From NCBI GenBank assembly GCA_900768635.1, contig CAAGDP010000192.1, positions 1 through 15,382 on the forward strand: a stretch of 15,382 bases of DNA, written 5' to 3'. Under the pieces are notes generated by a model. That model was not told where the DNA came from and did not search any database. It was given only the letters and a program-made list of their open reading frames with translations. The position numbers and the translations under genes were made by a program. Origin of the DNA: Enterobacterales bacterium (lineage in GTDB: Bacteria > Pseudomonadota > Gammaproteobacteria > Enterobacterales > Succinivibrionaceae). Positions 1 through 6,055 of the stretch are shown piece by piece. Numbering within the stretch: the first letter of the stretch is position 1; each line of letters begins with the position of its first letter.

Positions 1-1
1 G

Positions 2-847
2 TTCCTGTACGAACCTTCGGGGGATTGGCATCCACTTTACGGTCAACCGGTAACCCAAATTAAAAGCTACTACTTATCAAGTAGGAATGAAATAATAGTC
101 AATAATTCAGAGGAGCTCGTTGCTTTCAGAAATGAATGTTTTGAAAAACCGGATTGCTCAATTGAAAGCGAAGAATTAACACCTTACAATACCCGGAAGA
201 TTACATACAAAGCAAAAATAGAAGGTTCAGATTTTCCAATGACCGATCTTACCTTTATATCCTTAACTGAATTTGACGGTAAAGTCTACTTCACAACAAA
301 GAATAAGCCAGGTAAATTATACGGAACCTGGGGTGGAGAATATTGGGATACAGGATTACCTGAAGAGGTTACTGATATCAGGAAAATTTATTCCAATGTG
401 GAAGAAGATACCAACTGTCTTCTACTGGGACCGGAAAACGGCGAACAGGTCTATTGCCAAGGGAGAAATGAAAAACGCTTGTTAGGAAATGGTAGCTTAG
501 AAAAAATCTCATGGGGTTACGGTTTTGTGTTAGATTCCAACTATGATGCCAATTCTAATCAGGTTAATCGTATCCGGAATGTAAAGTCATTGTCTATGAA
601 TAAGAGATCCGTTTGTGCAACAGTAGCTGATGATGCTTCCAATCCGCATAAAGCATCCTTGTACTGCTGGGGATCATCAATATTTGGTCAGATGGGTTTT
701 AACAATGGTCATGATGATAATGTGTCTTATAACGATACGGTACTAGAATGGAGCAATAATTCATCAGACAATATATACTTTGACAACGAGAATCGCCTTG
801 AAGCCAAACCGCGCAAAGTCGAGGAAATTGAAATAGATCTTAAATAG
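2..847 (+). CDS. RCC1-repeat-like protein, C-terminal part (5'-truncated by window edge)
   Basis: The reading frame is open from the first bases of the window (codon phase starts at base 2), so the ATG at 239 is most likely internal and about 281 residues of a longer protein are visible. Two segments look like RCC1/beta-propeller blades of the bacterial extracellular type: a 'VYCQGRNEKRLLGNG' stretch and a later 'LYCWGSSIFGQMGF' stretch, each preceded by a 'C-x-L/V' strand, as in the usual C-A-L ... V-x-C-W-G-x-N-x-x-G-Q-L-G pattern. Cysteines recur, which suits a periplasmic or surface protein. RCC1 blades usually mediate protein-protein contacts; no enzyme motif is seen, so no partner or function can be assigned. 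By eye the gene is more A+T-rich than its neighbours. An intrinsic terminator follows the stop after about 30 bp. The N-terminus, and hence any signal peptide, is outside the window. Family call moderate, reading frame strong. Confidence 0.6.
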   Translation, partial: FLYEPSGDWHPLYGQPVTQIKSYYLSSRNEIIVNNSEELVAFRNECFEKPDCSIESEELTPYNTRKITYKAKIEGSDFPMTDLTFISLTEFDGKVYFTTKNKPGKLYGTWGGEYWDTGLPEEVTDIRKIYSNVEEDTNCLLLGPENGEQVYCQGRNEKRLLGNGSLEKISWGYGFVLDSNYDANSNQVNRIRNVKSLSMNKRSVCATVADDASNPHKASLYCWGSSIFGQMGFNNGHDDNVSYNDTVLEWSNNSSDNIYFDNENRLEAKPRKVEEIEIDLK

Positions 848-877
848 ATAAATTTTAAATCAGATTTCAAATTATAG

Positions 878-909
878 CCGGAATTTTCTGAAAGTTCCGG
901 TCTTTTTTT
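878..909 (+). terminator. Intrinsic terminator after the RCC1-like gene
   Basis: CCGGAA (878-883) pairs perfectly with TTCCGG (895-900), with further U-G/U-A pairing inside, and is followed by a T-rich tract at 901-909 (TCTTTTTTT). It lies about 30 bp after the stop codon at 847 and separates this gene from copA. Confidence 0.85.
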
Positions 910-1046
910 CACCTGCACTCCTTGAACCCGCTATTCTCTGTACTAAATACAGAAACTTTTCACACTCATAGATCTTTCGCCTGATATTTACTATCCAAAT
1001 TATTTATGATCCCTCTTCACTTTCTCCCCTGCAGAAAATACTTTCT

Positions 1047-1052
1047 TATAAT
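1047..1052 (+). promoter_or_regulatory. Candidate -10 box of copA
   Basis: A perfect TATAAT lies 47 bp before the GTG start. No good -35 hexamer is found at 16-19 bp upstream, which would fit an activator-dependent promoter. An imperfect dyad, TTTCT-N7-AGAAA at 1021-1037, sits just upstream. It only loosely resembles CueR boxes and is centred further from the -10 box than in MerR-class promoters, so the regulator is left open. A second, weaker promoter (TTGAAC 922-927, N16, TAAATA 944-949) is also possible. Confidence 0.4.
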
Positions 1053-1098
1053 GTGCTAAAATCAACATAAAGATAGAATAAAAAAGAAGGTACCATTT

Positions 1099-3312
1099 GT
1101 GAAAAAATTTTCTTTTAAAGTAACAGGCATGAGCTGCACCATGTGTGTGTCTCATGTGGAAAAATGCGTTAAATCACTGCCGGGAGTAGCAGATGTTCAA
1201 ATTAGTCTGGTAGACGGATATATGGAGATCAAAGTCTCCAATGAAAATCTTCTTCCGGAAACGGTGGAAAAAGCGGTTAAAGATGCCGGTTACCATGCCG
1301 AGCTTATTACTGCAGTTGCGAAAGTACCTGAAGATATGAACGAAAATAAGGAAATGATCCAAAGACTTATTGTCAGTCTGGTTATTACCATTCCCTTATT
1401 TATCTCTGTTATGCTTTACCGTCCGGAACAGTTAGGCAGCTGGGAATTATTTGGCATCGTCCAGATGCTGCTCGCTGCAACAGTCATGTACTTCGGAAAA
1501 AATTTTTACATCAACGGTTTCAAGGCACTGCTTAAATTTGCACCCACTATGGATACCCTGGTAGCCATAGGTACTTCAGCATCTTTTATTTACAGTCTGG
1601 TTATGCTTCTTAATGTTCTCTTTACCAAGGACTTAACCGGTTCCGGTTTGTATTTCGATTCCTCAGCCATGATCGTCACCATTGTAACTTTGGGGAAATT
1701 TATCGAAAGTAAAAGTAAACACAAAGTTTCAGCAGCTCTGCAGGAACTCATGAGTCTTACTCCCCGGGATGCAACCAGAATCAAAGTTGATGGCTCTCAG
1801 GAAATTGTACAGTTCGAAAGCATTCAGGTAGGGGATATTTTAATGGTGAAACCCGGAGAACGACTGGGCGTGGACGGGATTATTATTGAAGGTAATTCCA
1901 CTTTTGACGAATCCGCCATTACCGGAGAAAGCCTGCCAGTTGATCATTATCCCGGTGATCAGGTATATGCCGGAACATTAAATCAATTTGGTGTAATTAA
2001 GATTAGAACCACCACCACCGGAGAGGATACCACTCTGGCAAAGATAGTGGATCTTATGAAAAAAGCCAGCATAACCAAAGCTAAACTGACCAGAACTATT
2101 GATAAAATCAGTCTGTTTTTTGTTCCTGCCATCCTGCTATGCTCTCTTGCCACCGGCTTTATCTGGTATTCAATTGATCAGGAGATCACCAAAGCTCTGA
2201 TCTATGCCATATCCGTATTAGTGATCAGCTGTCCTTGCGCCTTGGGTTTGGCAACTCCCCTTTCTATTATGGCAGGTATGGGGGCAGGTGCCCGCTCCGG
2301 TATTTTGTTTAAGACCTCAGAAGCATTGGAATCTCTGTATAAGATCAAAAATCTGGTTCTGGACAAAACCGGCACACTTACTACCGGAGAAGCTAAAATC
2401 CGGGAAATCAGCTCTTCTGTCTGTGATCAGGCAAAAATTCTGGAAATTGCGGCATGTCTTGAAGCCTGCAGTGAGCACCCTCTGGCTGCAGCGGTTATTA
2501 AGGAAGCCCAATCTCATAAGATTGACATAAAAGCTGCAGAAAACTTTTCCTATGAACCTGGTCTAGGTATATCAGGAACAGTTGCAGATCAGCGCTATTA
2601 TCTGGGAAATTATCGCTTTATTACTGCAAAATGCCGTAAGGAAAGCATCAGTGAAATCACCACCAAAGCAGAAACCATTTTATATCTTGGTTCTGACTCC
2701 TCATATATCGGCTATCTTGCGGTAAGTGACGAAGTACGCTATACCAGTTTGGCATTTATTGAAGATCTTAAAAAAGCCAAAATTGCTGTCCATATGATAA
2801 CCGGAGACAATCAGGAAACAGCATTTATGGTTGCAGATCATCTCAAAATTGACAGAAACTGCGTCAAAGCTCAGTGTCTCCCTCAGGACAAGGAAAACTA
2901 TATAACTCAGGTACGAGCTTCCGGCTTAACCGCCATGGTTGGCGACGGTATTAATGATGGTCCGGCACTGATGAAAGCTGATATTGGCATCGGTATTGGT
3001 GCCGGCTCTGATATTGCTCTGGAATCATCATCCGTTGTCCTCATCAAAAATGAGCCGGCTGATATTTTAAAGGCCATTGACCTTTCCAGATGTACAGTTA
3101 AAAATATTTATCAGAACATTTTCTGGTGCTTTATCTATAATCTGCTGTGTATCCCCGTAGCCGCCGGAGCATTGGCAGTATTTGGTCTGGGGCTAACCCC
3201 GGTTATGGCTGCCACGGCCATGTCCGTATCCAGTATTTGCGTAGTAATTAATGCCTTGCGCCTGAGTCGTTGGAAACAGAAAAAACAACCAAAGAATGAA
3301 AGACAGAATTAA
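1099..3312 (+). CDS. copA: Cu(I)-exporting P1B-type ATPase, CopA family
   Basis: This inner-membrane pump would export cytoplasmic Cu(I) (or Ag(I)) to the periplasm, powered by ATP. One N-terminal heavy-metal-associated domain carries the metal site GMSCTMC (C13, C16), followed by about eight membrane segments. The P-type ATPase core is complete: actuator TGES (275-278), transport-site CPC (378-380), phosphorylation motif DKTGT (422-426, D422), the HP pair of the nucleotide domain (H460-P461) and the hinge GDGINDG (615-621). The C-terminal helices contain the YN and M-x-S-S motifs that mark the P1B-1 copper subgroup. At 737 aa with a single HMA domain it is on the short side for the family but intact. 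The start is GTG at 1099, supported by an AAGAAGG ribosome site at 1084-1090 and by the N-terminus beginning directly with the HMA strand. No copper chaperone or regulator gene is adjacent. Confidence 0.93.
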   Translation: MKKFSFKVTGMSCTMCVSHVEKCVKSLPGVADVQISLVDGYMEIKVSNENLLPETVEKAVKDAGYHAELITAVAKVPEDMNENKEMIQRLIVSLVITIPLFISVMLYRPEQLGSWELFGIVQMLLAATVMYFGKNFYINGFKALLKFAPTMDTLVAIGTSASFIYSLVMLLNVLFTKDLTGSGLYFDSSAMIVTIVTLGKFIESKSKHKVSAALQELMSLTPRDATRIKVDGSQEIVQFESIQVGDILMVKPGERLGVDGIIIEGNSTFDESAITGESLPVDHYPGDQVYAGTLNQFGVIKIRTTTTGEDTTLAKIVDLMKKASITKAKLTRTIDKISLFFVPAILLCSLATGFIWYSIDQEITKALIYAISVLVISCPCALGLATPLSIMAGMGAGARSGILFKTSEALESLYKIKNLVLDKTGTLTTGEAKIREISSSVCDQAKILEIAACLEACSEHPLAAAVIKEAQSHKIDIKAAENFSYEPGLGISGTVADQRYYLGNYRFITAKCRKESISEITTKAETILYLGSDSSYIGYLAVSDEVRYTSLAFIEDLKKAKIAVHMITGDNQETAFMVADHLKIDRNCVKAQCLPQDKENYITQVRASGLTAMVGDGINDGPALMKADIGIGIGAGSDIALESSSVVLIKNEPADILKAIDLSRCTVKNIYQNIFWCFIYNLLCIPVAAGALAVFGLGLTPVMAATAMSVSSICVVINALRLSRWKQKKQPKNERQN

Positions 3313-3326
3313 ATCTGAAGATTTAA
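3309..3326. repeat. Perfect AT-rich palindrome at the copA stop
   Basis: TTAAATCT and AGATTTAA (8-bp perfect arms, 2-bp centre) overlap the copA stop codon. There is no adjacent T-tract, so it is not a standard intrinsic terminator. It opens the 304-bp gap at 3313-3616, which otherwise holds a 63-codon open frame (3296-3487) not supported as a gene and, from about 3515, the ettA promoter and leader. Confidence 0.5.
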
Positions 3327-3514
3327 ATCAGGCCACTGCAGAATGTGACTTTTTTCACACAGTCTTTCTGACCTTATTCCCCTGCTCTTCTGACTCTGCA
3401 GTTGCAACTCTTTCTGTTCAAGGCATGATGATAAGGAATCGGGAAAAAGACTGTTTTAAGATTTTTACCAGTCAAAAGCATCGGTAATTGTAAGTTGAAC
3501 CGTGAATTTTGAAA

Positions 3515-3520
3515 TATAAT
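3515..3520 (+). promoter_or_regulatory. Candidate -10 box of ettA
   Basis: A perfect TATAAT lies 96 bp before the ettA start; transcription would begin near 3527. No consensus -35 is present at 16-18 bp (TTGAAC at 3495-3500 is only 14 bp away). The leader made from here would begin with the hairpins described at 3522-3578. Confidence 0.4.
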
Positions 3521-3521
3521 A

Positions 3522-3578
3522 ACAGGACCCGGGCATAGCTTATGCCGGAGCCCCTACTAATAGGAGGCTGATTCCTGT
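3522..3578 (+). ncRNA. Possible structured leader RNA (three-way junction) before ettA
   Basis: Three helices can form together. P1 pairs ACAGGA (3522-3527) with TCCTGT (3573-3578). P2 pairs 3529-3537 with 3541-3548 (8 bp, one bulged G, GCT loop). P3 pairs 3549-3556 with 3561-3569 (8 bp, one bulged A, CTAA loop). P2 and P3 abut with no unpaired base, and only G-A-T (3570-3572) closes the junction. It does not match any riboswitch consensus I can recall. If transcription starts at the nearby TATAAT, most of the P1 5' strand would be missing, so P1 would form only in a longer transcript. The structure is seen; any regulatory role is inference. Confidence 0.35.
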
Positions 3579-3616
3579 AAAATACTAAAGTTGTACTACA
3601 TTTTATAAGGACAGAC

Positions 3617-5284
3617 ATGCCACAGTTTATTTTCACCATGAACCGTGTCGGAAAGATCGTGCCGCCGAAGCGTCATATTCTTAAAGACATTTCTCTCTCC
3701 TTTTATCCTGGAGCAAAAATCGGCGTACTTGGTCTGAACGGTGCCGGCAAATCAACTCTTATTAAAATTATGGCCGGTCTTGACAAGGATATTGAAGGCG
3801 AAGCCATACCTAATCCGGGAACAAGAATCGGATATCTTCCTCAGGAGCCGGCTTTTGATCCTGAAAAAACAGTAAAGGAAACAGTAATGGAAGCCTTCAG
3901 TCAGGTTACTGAAGCACAGCAGCGACTGGAAGAGATATATGCCGCCTATGCCGATCCTGATGCAGATTTCGATAAACTGGCAGCAGAGCAGGCCAAACTG
4001 GAAGACATAATTCAGGCAGCTGACGGCCATAATCTGGAAAATAAAATGGACATTGCTGCTGAAGCCTTACGTCTTCCTCCCTGGGATGCCCAGATTAAAG
4101 TTCTCTCCGGAGGTGAACGCCGCCGGGTGGCTATCTGCCGGTTACTTCTGGAAAAACCTGATATGTTACTTCTGGATGAACCTACAAACCATCTGGATGC
4201 AGAATCTATCGCCTGGCTGGAAAAGTTCCTCCACGAATATGAAGGTACAGTAGTAGCTGTAACTCATGATCGCTACTTCCTGGACAATGTGGCAGGATGG
4301 ATTCTGGAACTGGATCGAGGTGAAGGAATTCCTTGGCAGGGCAACTACTCCAGCTGGCTGGAACAAAAGGAAAAACGCCTTGCCATAGAGGCTAATACTG
4401 AATCCGCACGTCAGAAATCCATAGCCAGAGAACTGGAATGGGTACGACAGAATCCTAAAGGACGACATGCCAAAAGCAAGGCCCGTTTAGCCAGATTTGA
4501 AGAATTAAACAGCACTGAATATCAGAAGCGCAACGAAACTAATGAGCTTTATATTCCGGCAGGGCCAAGACTGGGTGATAAAGTTGTGGAAGTAACTAAT
4601 CTCAGCAAGAGCTACGGCGACCGGAAGCTTATTGATAACCTGAGTTTCAGTGTTCCCAAGGGTGCTATTGTGGGTATCATCGGACCTAACGGTGCCGGTA
4701 AATCCACATTATTCCGCATGATCACCGGAGCAGAACAGCCTGACAGCGGTAATATCAGTATCGGTGATACTGTAGTTGTTGCTGCAGTAGATCAGTTCCG
4801 TGACAAAATGGACAATAAGAAGACCGTTTTTGAGGAGGTTTCTCAGGGACTGGATATTCTGAAAATCGGCTCCTATGAAATTCCAAGTCGTTCCTATATC
4901 GGCAAATTCAATTTCAAGGGAACAGATCAGCAGAAGATTGTGGGCAACCTTTCCGGCGGTGAACGTGGAAGACTTCATCTGGCCAAATTATTGCAAATCG
5001 GCGGTAACCTGTTACTTCTGGACGAACCTACCAATGATCTGGATGTGGAAACCCTCCGGGCACTGGAAAATGCTCTTCTGGAATTTCCGGGCAGTGCTAT
5101 GGTTATTTCCCATGACCGCTGGTTCCTGGATCGTATTGCCACCCATATTCTGGACTACCAGGAAAACGGGCAGATAAACTTCTTTGAAGGAAACTTTACC
5201 GAATATGAAGAATGGAAAGTTAAAACCTTCGGAGAGGAATCCATTAAACCAAAACGCTCCAAATACGTTCGCATCAGCAACTGA
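3617..5284 (+). CDS. ettA: Energy-dependent translational throttle protein EttA (ABC-F)
   Basis: EttA is a soluble ABC-F ATPase that binds the ribosomal E site and couples entry into elongation to the ATP/ADP ratio. The length, 555 aa, is that of E. coli EttA, and the sequence resembles it closely from end to end, including the N-terminal 'MNRVGKIVPPKRHILK' stretch and the C-terminal 'EGNFTEYEEWK' block. Two nucleotide-binding domains are complete: Walker A GLNGAGKST (39-47) and GPNGAGKST (356-364), signatures LSGGE (163-167 and 445-449), and Walker B with catalytic glutamates at D187-E188 and D469-E470. The charged linker between them (about 245-325) is the tRNA-interacting part, and the arm insert lies in the first domain. 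No membrane segments, as expected for ABC-F. The start is supported by AAGGA at 3606-3610. The lipoprotein gene follows after 65 bp, probably in the same transcript. Confidence 0.96.
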   Translation: MPQFIFTMNRVGKIVPPKRHILKDISLSFYPGAKIGVLGLNGAGKSTLIKIMAGLDKDIEGEAIPNPGTRIGYLPQEPAFDPEKTVKETVMEAFSQVTEAQQRLEEIYAAYADPDADFDKLAAEQAKLEDIIQAADGHNLENKMDIAAEALRLPPWDAQIKVLSGGERRRVAICRLLLEKPDMLLLDEPTNHLDAESIAWLEKFLHEYEGTVVAVTHDRYFLDNVAGWILELDRGEGIPWQGNYSSWLEQKEKRLAIEANTESARQKSIARELEWVRQNPKGRHAKSKARLARFEELNSTEYQKRNETNELYIPAGPRLGDKVVEVTNLSKSYGDRKLIDNLSFSVPKGAIVGIIGPNGAGKSTLFRMITGAEQPDSGNISIGDTVVVAAVDQFRDKMDNKKTVFEEVSQGLDILKIGSYEIPSRSYIGKFNFKGTDQQKIVGNLSGGERGRLHLAKLLQIGGNLLLLDEPTNDLDVETLRALENALLEFPGSAMVISHDRWFLDRIATHILDYQENGQINFFEGNFTEYEEWKVKTFGEESIKPKRSKYVRISN

Positions 5285-5295
5285 TTTATCAAATT

Positions 5296-5319
5296 CCTCT
5301 CCTTTCTTCGGGGGAGGGG
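5296..5319 (+). other. Intercistronic hairpin between ettA and the lipoprotein gene
   Basis: CCTCTCC (5296-5302) can pair with GGAGGGG (5313-5319) through one U-G wobble around a 10-nt loop. It is followed by ATATATT rather than a T-run, so it is probably not an efficient terminator. It may stabilise the ettA 3' end or dampen readthrough into the next gene. Confidence 0.4.
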
Positions 5320-5349
5320 ATATATTACAAGGAAGAGAGGTATTACAAA

Positions 5350-5907
5350 ATGCGTTCTTTGAAAGCTTTAATGCTAAGTTGCACTCTGACAGCAGCTATC
5401 CTTACCGGTTGTGCATCCACTCCGGACAAGGCTACAGATGAAAATGGAGATTATCATCCGTCACTGCAGATGACCGTTACTGCCAATTCTGTTTCATCCT
5501 GGGATTTCAGTCCTATTAAATTCTACTACCGTCAGGGAACAAGTGAAGGTACTGACAAAAAAGGAGTATGGACTCGCTTTATCGGTGAAGCAACAGTACA
5601 GCGTTTCGAATCTCTGGGATTTCATTATGTGGAAAACGAAGCCGATGCTGATTATGTTATAACCACCACCCTGTTGGGTGAAGGAGCTGAACATTCCAAA
5701 CTCTTCTCCAATCTGGATCCGGGGGTTGACGCTCAGCAAAAAGGAAGTATCAGCATTTCCATTGTAGATCGCCTTACCAACCGTCCGGTATGGGAAGGTA
5801 TTATTCAGGCTTACAGTGACTATCCGATAGCTACTGCATCCCAACGCAAGGTTGCATCTTATCAGCTGATCAACCAGCTTACCCTGCGTCTGCCTGAAGT
5901 TCACTAA
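5350..5907 (+). CDS. DUF4136-like lipoprotein
   Basis: A 185-aa envelope lipoprotein of unknown function. The N-terminus is a clear lipoprotein signal: charged MRSLK, hydrophobic stretch, then lipobox LTGC with the acylated cysteine at residue 21. After CAST the linker is polar, suiting outer-membrane anchoring. The mature part matches the general shape of DUF4136 proteins: an early S-x-W-x-F strand, a middle 'L-G-F-x-Y-V-E-N-E-A-D-A-D-Y-V-I-T' segment, then a 'GSISISIVDRLTNRPVWEG' segment typical of the family's beta sheet and closing tryptophan. The start is supported by AGAGAGG at 5334-5340, 9 nt before ATG. Position 65 bp after ettA suggests co-transcription, but the two products act in different compartments and no functional link is evident. 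Lipoprotein call strong; DUF4136 assignment is from pattern only. Confidence 0.75.
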   Translation: MRSLKALMLSCTLTAAILTGCASTPDKATDENGDYHPSLQMTVTANSVSSWDFSPIKFYYRQGTSEGTDKKGVWTRFIGEATVQRFESLGFHYVENEADADYVITTTLLGEGAEHSKLFSNLDPGVDAQQKGSISISIVDRLTNRPVWEGIIQAYSDYPIATASQRKVASYQLINQLTLRLPEVH

Positions 5908-5926
5908 TACTTATCCTGCATATTCG

Positions 5927-5969
5927 CATCCGACCCGCACCCTCCCCGGGAAGGCCGGATGTTTGATTT
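5927..5969 (+). terminator. Weak terminator after the lipoprotein gene
   Basis: CATCCG (5927-5932) pairs perfectly with CGGATG (5956-5961) around a 23-nt loop, followed by TTTGATTT. The long loop and interrupted T-tract make it a modest terminator. Its tail overlaps the -35 box of the next gene's promoter. Confidence 0.5.
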
Positions 5970-5991
5970 AGCTCATAAAAAAAGCTAGAAT
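5963..5991 (+). promoter_or_regulatory. Sigma70-type promoter of the 1408-aa archerase/dehydratase gene
   Basis: TTGATT (5963-5968), 17 bp, TAGAAT (5986-5991): four of six matches to TTGACA, five of six to TATAAT, and ideal spacing. Transcription would start near 5998, giving a leader of about 58 nt. TTGAT-N4-CTCAT at 5963-5976 partly resembles an FNR site (TTGAT-N4-ATCAA), but its second half is poor. Confidence 0.55.
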
Positions 5992-6055
5992 CTTCCCTTA
6001 TTTTATTCTCCGAAGTAAATTCAGTGTCTTTTGTTCGTCAAGAGGATATGAACTC

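Noticed and set aside
938..952. LexA box (CTGT...ACAG)
   Set aside because: The spacer is 7 bases, not the 8 of the gammaproteobacterial LexA site.
1021..1037. CueR box for copA
   Set aside because: TTTCT-N7-AGAAA matches CueR operators only loosely and is about 18 bp from the -10 box, too far for a MerR-class spacer position.
3296..3487. 63-codon frame after copA as a real gene or copA frameshift extension
   Set aside because: No ribosome site; the A6C run near 3280 is in the wrong phase for a standard -1 slippery heptamer, and the frame is +1 relative to copA. Kept only as a possible HMA relic.
3522..3578. tRNA or known riboswitch
   Set aside because: Only two inner arms and a 6-bp closing stem, no CCA end or T-loop; it fits none of the purine, TPP, FMN, cobalamin, c-di-GMP, fluoride or ZTP consensus patterns as I recall them.
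5494..5904. 136-codon minus-strand open frame opposite the lipoprotein gene
   Set aside because: Antisense shadow; the plus-strand gene has a lipobox, ribosome site and family pattern, the reverse frame has none.
5963..5976. FNR site at the archerase promoter
   Set aside because: Second half-site CTCAT matches ATCAA at only three of five bases and its position would not suit activation.
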